NCBI GenBank assembly: GCA_023253875.1
Contig: JALRFC010000129.1
Span: 1-5,888, forward strand
Direction: 5' to 3'
DNA: 5,888 nucleotides
Source: Candidatus Kapaibacterium sp.
Lineage (GTDB): Bacteria; Bacteroidota; Ignavibacteria; Kapaibacteriales; UBA961
Of this stretch, positions 1-5,089 are shown piece after piece; the first letter of the stretch is position 1; each line of letters opens with the position of its first letter. The notes below the pieces were generated by a model. The model had not been told where the DNA came from and made no database searches. It worked only from the letters and a program-made list of their open reading frames with translations. A program made the position numbers and the translations under genes.

Positions 1-355
1 ATCCAACAAACTGAGAATATGATGTCCCATTTGATTCATACATCGTTTGGAACTCTTTTTCAATGTCAATGGAAGATATCTCCAATTCATTGGATTTCAC
101 ACCTTTCTTCACAAGATACTCTTTGACACTCTGTTTTCTGTTTTCAATCAATGCATATGCTTCTTTCAAATTGGAAGCACGAGCTGAAACGGAAGATTGC
201 CAAATAATTAAGTCTGAAACAAAATCCCTACTACCCAAACCGGTCACAGAAATACCATTATCTATGCTATATCTTTTAATGATTGCATTAGATAATGTTA
301 CTGTCGATACAATGATCGCCAAAGCAATCAAAAGTGTGTTTACATGCGCCTTCAT
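1..355 (-). CDS. SIMPL-domain (DUF541) protein, N-terminal part, cut by window edge
   Basis: Reading the minus strand from an ATG at 355-353 gives 118 open codons that run off the left edge. The protein starts MKAHVNTLLIALAIIVSTV, a short basic end followed by one hydrophobic segment (about residues 5-25), either a membrane anchor or an uncleaved signal. The next part, around SVTGLGSRDFVSDLIIW, then a helix with NLKEAYALIENR, a VKEYLVKKGVKSNELEISS stretch and a final QFVG, matches what I know of SIMPL-domain (DUF541) proteins. These are envelope or periplasmic proteins whose molecular role is poorly defined. GGAAGG at 366-361 lies 5 nt before the ATG and supports this start. Structured RNA copy A lies just upstream on the same strand, so the gene may be read from that RNA's promoter. 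The family call rests on recognised sequence pattern; the function is not established. Confidence 0.85.
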   Translation of the reverse strand, partial: MKAHVNTLLIALAIIVSTVTLSNAIIKRYSIDNGISVTGLGSRDFVSDLIIWQSSVSARASNLKEAYALIENRKQSVKEYLVKKGVKSNELEISSIDIEKEFQTMYESNGTSYSQFVG

Positions 356-420
356 CTATTCCTTCCAAAAAAACAGTAAAAAACAATGTCTCAACTTAAC
401 ACTCCCTGATTTAATTCATT

Positions 421-724
421 CTCGGCACAGGATACGGCGAAGTGCATATCATGTATACAATGACTCCAACACCCTGTTGTCATCATATACACCCCCGATA
501 TTTCCTAACACCGTACCCCTGAATCACGCCGACACAATTGTGAATGAAGAAGTTCACCATTCCCCATGGATTCCCCTAAAATCCAAATGGTGAACTTCCC
601 CAAAACATGCATAGTCCCCATGATGCTTTTACACCCCTGCATCACCTATGCTTCCCTAAGATGTATATCAATTTCTGTCAGTTTCAATGTACTACGATAT
701 ACTATATGTAATTCCCGTGCCAAA
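421..724 (-). ncRNA. Structured RNA element, copy A (unrecognised family)
   Basis: This intergenic element is repeated at 5090-5389. On the minus strand it folds as follows. A closing helix pairs TTTGGCA (724-718) with TGCCGAG (427-421). Directly stacked on it, CAGGGGTACGG (521-511) pairs with CCGTATCCTG (437-428). A hairpin pairs TGTATA (491-486) with TATACA (457-452), then ATGAC (483-479) with GTCAT (464-460), then ACA/TGT around a GGG loop. A 13-bp stem pairs 598-586 with 561-549 and has an inner TGGATT/AATCCA helix. Another helix pairs GCATAG (651-646) with CTATGC (614-609), with inner TGATGC/GCATCA. GGGG runs sit in loops and joints, and CACAATTGTG (533-542) is a conserved palindrome. 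T-runs (about 384-367 on the minus strand) lie between the element and the SIMPL gene, without a clear GC hairpin. It could be a free RNA or the SIMPL 5' leader. Strand choice rests on G-U pairs (see findings). Confidence 0.75.
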
Positions 725-788
725 CTTTATAATCACAAAATAATATCCTCTACATATCAGTATCTATGCGCCTTCTAGGGTAGTCGTG

Positions 789-819
789 ATTATATGTGTT
801 AGAAAAACAATCATGTCAA
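789..819 (-). promoter_or_regulatory. Putative promoter for structured RNA copy A
   Basis: On the minus strand TTGACA (819-814) and TATAAT (794-789) both match the sigma70 consensus exactly. The spacing is 19 nt, longer than the usual 17. A start near 782 would place the closing helix of the RNA about 58 nt into the transcript. In copy B the aligned region has CACACATATTTTT at about 5480-5468, so a similar -10-like patch is kept but the hexamers are weaker. The assignment is an inference from consensus only; sigma specificity in this organism is unknown. Confidence 0.45.
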
Positions 820-840
820 CAGTGTATCATTTATCTGTCA

Positions 841-864
841 GTGTGTGCCGATATTTTCACACAT
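841..864. other. Short hairpin flanking RNA copy A, also present by copy B
   Basis: GTGTGTG (841-847) pairs with CACACAT (858-864) around a 10-nt loop. The preceding CTGTCA and the hairpin position are matched next to copy B, where TGTGTA (5519-5524) pairs with TACACA (5531-5536) after TTGTCA. The arms differ in sequence but both pair, so the repeated unit seems to extend past the promoter region. It may be an operator, the start of the transcript, or a terminator of upstream transcription. No T-run follows on either strand. Confidence 0.4.
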
Positions 865-907
865 ATCTTTGACAAAAACGTTTCCGAAATCTTTGTGATA
901 TGTCGAC

Positions 908-1145
908 CTTCTCCGTGACCTACGAGACTTCATCCGCGTCCTACGAGACTTCATCCGCGATCTCAGCGTCTTCCTCTGAGACCTCCGAGACTTAACCGCA
1001 ACCTCAGCGTCTTCCTCCGTGTCCTCTGAGTCTTAACCGTGACCTCAGCGTCTTCCACCGTGACCTCTGAGCCTTCCTCCGCGTCCTCCGAGACTTCCTC
1101 CGTGTCCACTGAGACTTCCTCCGTGACCTCCGAGACTTAACCGCG
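908..1145. repeat. Degenerate 20/21-nt tandem repeat array, about 11.5 units
   Basis: Cutting before each CTT gives successive units of 20, 21, 21, 21, 20, 21, 20, 21, 21, 21 and 21 nt, then a 10-nt partial unit. The 21-nt type begins CTTCCTCCGTG or CTTCATCCGCG and usually ends CGAGA or TGAGA. The 20-nt type begins CTTAACCG and ends CTCAGCGT; the first 20-nt unit instead resembles the 21-nt type with one base missing. The region is markedly richer in GC than its surroundings. There are no unique spacers, so it is not a CRISPR array. The mix of 20- and 21-nt units breaks any long reading frame, so it is unlikely to code. It lies directly upstream of the GxxExxY gene; from memory, similar CTCCGTG/CTCTGTG-type repeats are seen near GxxExxY genes in other genomes. 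Confidence 0.85.
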
Positions 1146-1214
1146 TCTGCGTAGTTAGCTCTCAGGCTGCCTCAAGGACCTTTATTCTACATGCACTGAA
1201 ATTCCTCCTAGCTA

Positions 1215-1275
1215 ACCCCATTTGTACTTTCCGTATGTATTACTTTCATAGTTTGCTTCAAATACAAAATGGGGT
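1215..1275 (+). promoter_or_regulatory. Long-arm hairpin covering the GxxExxY ribosome-binding region
   Basis: ACCCCATTTGTA (1215-1226) pairs with TACAAAATGGGGT (1263-1275), 12 bp with one bulged A, across a 36-nt loop. The 3' arm ends two bases before the first ATG of the GxxExxY gene (1278), so it covers the only G-rich stretch, GGGG at 1271-1274, that could serve as its ribosome-binding site. Such a fold would lower translation. A further 7-bp inverted repeat, GTTAGCT (1154-1160) and AGCTAAC (1210-1216), abuts and slightly overlaps the left arm. Confidence 0.45.
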
Positions 1276-1277
1276 AA

Positions 1278-1682
1278 ATGATGAAATACAAACCAAATGA
1301 AAATGAATTGGCTACTTTGATTATTGGATTGGCATTAAAAGTACATACGGACTTGGGACCCGGTCTATTAGAAAGAACATATCAGGAATGTCTCTATTTC
1401 CTTATATCCAGAGAGGGACTATTTGTAGAGAAGGAAAAGAGAATTCCTTTACTTTATGAGGATGTATATCTCGAATGTGGCTATAGAATCGATCTCTTGA
1501 TAGAACATTCACTTGTAATAGAAATCAAAAGTGTAGAGTATCTTCATGGACTTCATATAGCACAGACATTGACTTATCTCAGATTGGGTAATTATAAACT
1601 AGGACTGCTCATTAACTTCAATACCCAACACTTGAAACAAGGTATAAAAAGAGTTATCAATGGGACAATCGATGATACTTAG
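1278..1682 (+). CDS. GxxExxY family protein (PD-(D/E)XK nuclease-like fold)
   Basis: This 134-aa protein is close to the usual family length of about 125 residues. The name-giving motif is GLLERTY at 29-35 (G29, E32, Y35), preceded by a HTDLGPG turn. A nuclease-like core follows: D72 in RIDLLIE, then E82-I-K84 in EIKSVE, then Q96 in HIAQTLTY. These match the PD-(D/E)XK arrangement assigned to this family. The C-terminus has the typical LGLLINFN and IKRVING strings. The molecular role of the family is not known. Two ATGs are adjacent (1278 and 1281); no good purine-rich ribosome site is seen besides GGGG, and it lies within a possible hairpin. The gene stands alone on the plus strand, between a tandem repeat array and a terminator shared with the converging metK operon. 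GxxExxY genes are common accessory genes in many phyla, often in several copies per genome. Confidence 0.93.
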   Translation: MMKYKPNENELATLIIGLALKVHTDLGPGLLERTYQECLYFLISREGLFVEKEKRIPLLYEDVYLECGYRIDLLIEHSLVIEIKSVEYLHGLHIAQTLTYLRLGNYKLGLLINFNTQHLKQGIKRVINGTIDDT

Positions 1683-1722
1683 AAATAAAAAACCGCTATG
1701 TACTTACAATGATACATAGCGG
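1683..1722 (-). terminator. Rho-independent terminator of the metK operon (bidirectional)
   Basis: CCGCTATGTA (1693-1702) and TACATAGCGG (1713-1722) form a perfect 10-bp stem with a 10-nt loop. On the minus strand the stem is followed by TTTTTTATTT, a classic U-tract, and it lies 25 nt after the stop of the last operon gene. On the plus strand it starts 11 nt after the GxxExxY stop, with only a weak T-rich tail, so it may also end that transcript less efficiently. Confidence 0.85.
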
Positions 1723-1746
1723 ATACTTTATCTACATGGGATTAAA

Positions 1747-2826
1747 TCAATACACATCTTCAGTGTATTCTTCTGAGGTTGCATTGATATATTGTATAAG
1801 CTCTTGATACTCTACATGTTCTTCTGAGCTGAAGACATTCTTCAATGCTTCAAGCAGCTCTGTTCTGTCTGTGATGATACATGATATTCTTAACATTTGA
1901 AATATATCATACATCACTTGAGTGAATTCAACAGGATATTCAAGCTCGGGCAATTCTTCTTCTCTACATAACAAGAAAAGAACCGGTCTGACAATTTCTC
2001 GCTCAGCATCTTCATGCAATACTTCATTTGCGATGACATATTCGCATATTGAGTGGATTGTTTCTCTGTGATTAATATGTGTGATGCCAATCCCAAATGG
2101 AATTGCGAATTCACTTGTACTGAGTGGACGAAGAACGCTTACTTCTTCTGAATGAAGAGCAATGTACAATGCTGTTCTTTGTACATGTTTGATGGACTCT
2201 TGCAGATTTTCTTCAGGTACATGATTAATGATTGCATCTATGACTTTAATCTTGGCATTCATGGCATTTCCCCCATATGTTGTAGTGTGAAAAGTATTGT
2301 CTCTGATTTCAATGACTTCAGCAATGGTAGCATGCTTTCTTATGACATGGCTATACATATGTTGACATTCTTCATATTCATCTTCTGCCAATGCAAACTC
2401 TTCTTCTGCAATACATAATGATGTGTTTAGTAAAACGAATACTTGAGCAATGACTTCCAGTGATTGAACAAAGCGCATTTCTTGCATGAATGTGGAATAT
2501 ACATCTCTAATGCAGAGTTCTGCAATGACTGCACTGACATGTTTTGTTTGATTTTCAGACTGTACTGATTCTACAAACGATAGGTGTAAGCGTTCTCTAT
2601 TATTCATGAATATGTTGAAAACATCTTCATTGATGGCAATGGCATTATTTTCTACTTCTCTCTCGAGAAATGTGTTGAGCTGCAATGTTAGACAATACAT
2701 TTGTCTGAATATTCTATTCACTGTCTCAATGCTCACTTCCTGTTGTTCAGGACCGCGATTGATGAAGAGATGTGCATTGTTTGTTACAACTACGAGTGCG
2801 ATTGTTTCAAAGATGTTTTCTTTCAT
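1747..2826 (-). CDS. Unknown acidic 359-aa protein in the SAM-riboswitch/metK operon
   Basis: I do not recognise this protein. It is strongly acidic: about 51 Glu and 9 Asp against about 7 Lys and 18 Arg. It has no signal peptide, no clear membrane segment and no evident methyltransferase glycine motif. The composition and the Leu/Ile/Val spacing suggest a soluble, mostly helical protein. A central stretch, IAEEEFALAEDEYEECQHMYSHVIRK split around residue 150, could be a coiled helix. The start is well set: AGGAGA lies about 8 nt before the ATG at 2826, in the 22-nt gap after metK. It is the last gene of the operon and the terminator follows 25 nt after its stop. Shared SAM-riboswitch control with metK suggests a link to SAM or methionine physiology, but nothing in the sequence names a reaction. 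The unbroken length and tight spacing make it a real gene. Confidence 0.85.
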   Translation of the reverse strand: MKENIFETIALVVVTNNAHLFINRGPEQQEVSIETVNRIFRQMYCLTLQLNTFLEREVENNAIAINEDVFNIFMNNRERLHLSFVESVQSENQTKHVSAVIAELCIRDVYSTFMQEMRFVQSLEVIAQVFVLLNTSLCIAEEEFALAEDEYEECQHMYSHVIRKHATIAEVIEIRDNTFHTTTYGGNAMNAKIKVIDAIINHVPEENLQESIKHVQRTALYIALHSEEVSVLRPLSTSEFAIPFGIGITHINHRETIHSICEYVIANEVLHEDAEREIVRPVLFLLCREEELPELEYPVEFTQVMYDIFQMLRISCIITDRTELLEALKNVFSSEEHVEYQELIQYINATSEEYTEDVY

Positions 2827-2848
2827 GATAAAGGTCTCCTAAGTATTG

Positions 2849-4018
2849 TTAATAAAAATGATCATTGTAGTCCCATGCATAAAATTCAATTCCATTGTTC
2901 GTATATGCCTTATTACCGAAATGCCCTTTTCTGGCTGTCTCAAGATAAATCGGTTTCAGTAGTCCAAATCGTTCCTGTATTGCCCGTGGAGTCAAATCCT
3001 TCAAACTAAAATCTCCCAAACCATATTCTCGCTTCGTGTCCTGATCTACAATTCTATATGATACAGGATGTTCCACTCCGATTGCATAAGCCAACTGTAC
3101 CATGATTCTCTTGGATTCTACATTCTTGTTCAATGTATGCAATGCCAAAAATCTACATAAATATGCCGCCGAGCGATCTACCTTGCTTGAATCTTTTCCG
3201 CTAAATGCACCACCTCCTATGGGACAGTCGGCTCCATATTGGTCGATGACAATTTTGCGCCCCGTGAGTCCACAGTCTGTTACCGGACCTCCGATATTCC
3301 ATGTGCCTGCAGGATTGATTAAGTATTTCGTGTTTTCTGTGAACCATCGCTGAATATGTTCAGGATTTTCTTCTTTCACTTTGTTAATAACATGTCGCTG
3401 AACATATTCCGTGAGATCTTGTACATTCATCTTCTCGCTATGACAACATGAAAGTAATACCGTATCTATTTCCTGCACGCCATGTTCATCATATCGCAGT
3501 GTGACTTGTGATTTCATATCCGGTCTGATCATGTCCTCACCACCAAACACCGTCTGAATTCCACCATATGTATGATTGATGATTTGCTTTGCCAAGTAGA
3601 TTGCCGGTGGCATGAATGTCGGTGTTTCTTTTGTAGCATAACCGAACACGAATCCTTGATCACCTGCGCCTATTCTTTCATCGCCTAATTCAACACTTTG
3701 ATTGATCTCTCGTGATTGCTCGCTGATATCAAAAACTATTTTGCATGTTTCAGCATTGAAACCATATTCCTCTCGATTATATCCTATTTCTGCAATCGTT
3801 TTACGAATATCTTTTTCCAAGTCAGATTGTGATATTGCCACCGCTGATGTGATCTCACCACAGAGATATACCGTATTGCCTTTTACCATTGTCTCAGCTG
3901 CTACTTTTGCTCTTGGATCAACTCTCAAGTATACATCCAATAGTGTATCCGAAATTTGATCTGCCACTTTATCGGGATGTCCCGGTGACACATATTCACT
4001 TGTCCATAGATAACTCAT
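2849..4018 (-). CDS. metK: S-adenosylmethionine synthetase (methionine adenosyltransferase)
   Basis: The product makes SAM from methionine and ATP, releasing phosphate and pyrophosphate, in the cytoplasm. It has 389 aa, normal for bacterial MetK (about 384). Visible hallmarks are GHPDKVADQISD (13-24, ATP and metal site), GAGDQGFVFGYA (117-128, methionine/ATP loop), NIGGP (241-245), GLTGRKI (250-256), and the phosphate-binding GGGAFSGKDSSKVDRSAAY (268-286). Before GHPDK it has SPG rather than the common SEG, a variant I associate with some other bacterial lineages such as Campylobacter. An ATG 16 codons further up (4066) is in frame, but it overlaps the previous gene. The ATG at 4018 has AAAGGA 7 nt upstream, overlapping the previous stop, so it is preferred. 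The 11-nt gap implies translational coupling. The operon is headed by a SAM riboswitch, which fits feedback control by the product. Confidence 0.97.
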   Translation of the reverse strand: MSYLWTSEYVSPGHPDKVADQISDTLLDVYLRVDPRAKVAAETMVKGNTVYLCGEITSAVAISQSDLEKDIRKTIAEIGYNREEYGFNAETCKIVFDISEQSREINQSVELGDERIGAGDQGFVFGYATKETPTFMPPAIYLAKQIINHTYGGIQTVFGGEDMIRPDMKSQVTLRYDEHGVQEIDTVLLSCCHSEKMNVQDLTEYVQRHVINKVKEENPEHIQRWFTENTKYLINPAGTWNIGGPVTDCGLTGRKIVIDQYGADCPIGGGAFSGKDSSKVDRSAAYLCRFLALHTLNKNVESKRIMVQLAYAIGVEHPVSYRIVDQDTKREYGLGDFSLKDLTPRAIQERFGLLKPIYLETARKGHFGNKAYTNNGIEFYAWDYNDHFY

Positions 4019-4029
4019 GTACTTATCCT

Positions 4030-4662
4030 TTAATAATACAAACATTTGATTTCGTCTTTTTTCCAATCAAGGGATTTTTTCCCAATAAATCTTCTTTGTT
4101 CTAAGTCATAAATATGACAATGATCGAATCTATCTCTAAACAGTATGCGAACAGGTTTTCCGAACATCATTGATTGATAAATCTTACTGCTGAGGTCATT
4201 GCATAATGCATCAAAATATTTTTTGATGATTCCCAATTTCCCTTTTGAATATTCTCTCATTACTTCATCTGGTACATGGATGAATTTTTTACTTGGTATC
4301 GCCATGCGAATCATCCCGCGTGGTTCGATTCCTCCTTTGAGTTCCGTTTCAATCCATCCATGTGGTCTGAACTGCTTCCGGAACTTTAACTCTCTCGACA
4401 ATTGATATTCTTGTCTGTCAATGATGTGTTTATGTGCCACTGCTTCTATTGCTTTCTCGAACCCCGATCCCGAAAAATATGAGGATCTTCGAATGCATTC
4501 AATAAAGTCCTTGTCTTCCAGATTCCCCGCCAATAGTGCATCAAATCTGCGTAATGCCTTCGCTGTGTTCTTGTATCCAAGAAGCGCCGGAATTTGTCCC
4601 CTCTGGATTTTATGCTTCTGCATTTGGGACTTCATATACTCTTGCATAATCGTGTTGATCAT
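4030..4662 (-). CDS. Unknown basic 210-aa protein, first gene of the metK operon
   Basis: I do not recognise a named family. The protein is rich in Lys and Arg and has no signal or membrane segment. Residues about 17-46 (HKIQRGQIPALLGYKNTAKALRRFDALLAG) look like a small helix-turn-helix, with an LLGY turn and a basic second helix, so nucleic-acid binding is possible. The remainder includes a FRKQFRPHGWIETELKGG segment and a C-terminal half with several aromatic and basic strands. The start at 4662 is chosen because AAAGGAGG sits 7 nt upstream. A longer frame from a GTG at 4734 would translate a hairpin-rich part of the leader and is less likely. The stop overlaps the metK ribosome site, so the two genes are probably coupled. 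As first gene under a SAM riboswitch it may act in SAM metabolism or in regulation, but that is inference from context only. Confidence 0.85.
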   Translation of the reverse strand: MINTIMQEYMKSQMQKHKIQRGQIPALLGYKNTAKALRRFDALLAGNLEDKDFIECIRRSSYFSGSGFEKAIEAVAHKHIIDRQEYQLSRELKFRKQFRPHGWIETELKGGIEPRGMIRMAIPSKKFIHVPDEVMREYSKGKLGIIKKYFDALCNDLSSKIYQSMMFGKPVRILFRDRFDHCHIYDLEQRRFIGKKSLDWKKDEIKCLYY

Positions 4663-4667
4663 ACCAC

Positions 4668-4685
4668 ATCCTCCTTTGAGAAGAT
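4668..4685 (-). promoter_or_regulatory. Hairpin sequestering the first ribosome-binding site of the operon
   Basis: On the minus strand ATCTTCT (4685-4679) pairs with GGAGGAT (4674-4668), including two G-U pairs, around a CAAA loop. The 3' arm is the Shine-Dalgarno sequence of the 210-aa gene. A fold of this kind could be the translational output of the SAM riboswitch, although the aptamer is about 190 nt upstream and no direct switch strand is proven. Confidence 0.45.
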
Positions 4686-4714
4686 CCACCGTTTGCCATA
4701 GGCCGCGGTTGGCG

Positions 4715-4734
4715 GTGATGAATGATTTCATCAC
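4715..4734 (-). other. Perfect 8-bp hairpin in the metK operon leader
   Basis: On the minus strand GTGATGAA (4734-4727) pairs with TTCATCAC (4722-4715) around a four-base ATCA loop. It lies between the riboswitch and the ribosome site. Just after it, CACCG near 4718-4714 can pair with CGGTG near 4691-4687, so the whole leader looks structured. Its role in the riboswitch output is possible but not shown. Confidence 0.45.
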
Positions 4735-4800
4735 TCTTCTTGATGTAATGTTACTTTGTAATTATTTTGTATATGCTCATTAAAAGCATCGTGTCATCTG

Positions 4801-4819
4801 TTGATACGAATCGTATCAA
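4801..4819. other. 19-bp palindrome in the metK operon leader
   Basis: TTGATACGA and TCGTATCAA meet around a single central base, giving a perfect dyad. As RNA on the minus strand it folds to an 8-bp stem with a 3-nt loop. No T-run follows directly, so it is not a standard terminator. It could be a leader hairpin or a binding site for a dimeric regulator. Confidence 0.5.
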
Positions 4820-4875
4820 GTTAATGCATAGCGTGGTTTTGTGTGCAGTCAATGAAGGGATTTCGGCTTGTAACT

Positions 4876-4955
4876 TCATCGATTGCAACTTTACCACCGA
4901 ATTGAATCAGTTGGTGAGTTTTCATAGGGTTGCATCCCTCAAACTCTCTTGATGA
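4876..4955 (-). promoter_or_regulatory. SAM-I-clan riboswitch aptamer (S-box type)
   Basis: The minus strand shows the SAM-I core in order. P1 pairs TCATC (4955-4951) with GATGA (4880-4876). Then come AAGAGAG and P2a GAGTTT (4946-4941) with AAACTC (4921-4916). The kink-turn part is GAGGGA, and P2b pairs GGG with CCC, followed by TATGA. P3 is short (ACC 4915-4913 with GGT 4898-4896). The joining strand GGTGGTAAAGTTGC matches the family consensus GGUGCUAAnUCC. The P2 loop TGCAA (4934-4930) is complementary to TTGCA (4888-4884), the expected pseudoknot. P4 seems absent, since the joining strand runs straight into P1, as in SAM-I/IV forms. Downstream, GATGAAG (4880-4874) can also pair with CTTCATT (4857-4851), a likely alternative to P1 when SAM is absent. 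It precedes metK, the SAM-making enzyme, which strongly supports the call. Confidence 0.88.
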
Positions 4956-4993
4956 TTATGTTTGTTTGATACTTTAAGAAATAAAGTATGCGC

Positions 4994-5022
4994 AATATAA
5001 TGAGTATTATTGAGAAAAACAA
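4994..5022 (-). promoter_or_regulatory. Putative promoter of the riboswitch/metK operon
   Basis: On the minus strand TTGTTT (5022-5017) and TATATT (4999-4994) are 17 nt apart, a fair sigma70-like pair. A start near 4987 would leave about 30 nt before the aptamer. An 8-bp inverted repeat, ATACTTTA (4969-4976) and TAAAGTAT (4982-4989), lies at the predicted start and could be an operator or a 5' hairpin. The surrounding DNA is very AT-rich, so chance matches are possible. Confidence 0.4.
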
Positions 5023-5089
5023 ATAAAAAGATAAAAAACTTCTTTATTTGCATTGAATCAATCTATATTTCGTTTCCTGATTAGGTTAT

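Noticed and set aside
63..593. Plus-strand 176-aa reading frame
   Set aside because: It runs antisense to the well-supported SIMPL gene and then through the structured RNA element; its product shows no family features.
421..724. Insertion sequence or transposon remnant explaining the two similar intergenic copies
   Set aside because: No terminal inverted repeats, target duplication or transposase frame is seen; the copies have diverged in a helix-preserving way, which a dead insertion would not show. A mobile non-autonomous element is not fully excluded.
566..778. Plus-strand 70-aa reading frame inside RNA copy A
   Set aside because: The frame is not kept in copy B, and the conserved pattern follows helices rather than codons.
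908..1145. CRISPR array
   Set aside because: Units are contiguous and degenerate with no unique spacers, and no cas gene is present.
2701..3009. Plus-strand frames opposite metK and the 359-aa gene
   Set aside because: They are antisense shadows of conserved or well-spaced operon genes and lack ribosome sites.
4019..4066. Longer metK start 16 codons upstream
   Set aside because: It would overlap the preceding gene, and the ATG at 4018 has a well-placed AAAGGA and matches the family N-terminus.
4663..4734. 24-residue N-terminal extension of the 210-aa protein from a GTG
   Set aside because: The extension covers leader hairpins, while the ATG at 4662 has a near-perfect ribosome site; a leader peptide role is not supported.
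4421..4783. Plus-strand 120-aa frame opposite the 210-aa gene
   Set aside because: Antisense shadow crossing the leader, without recognisable features.
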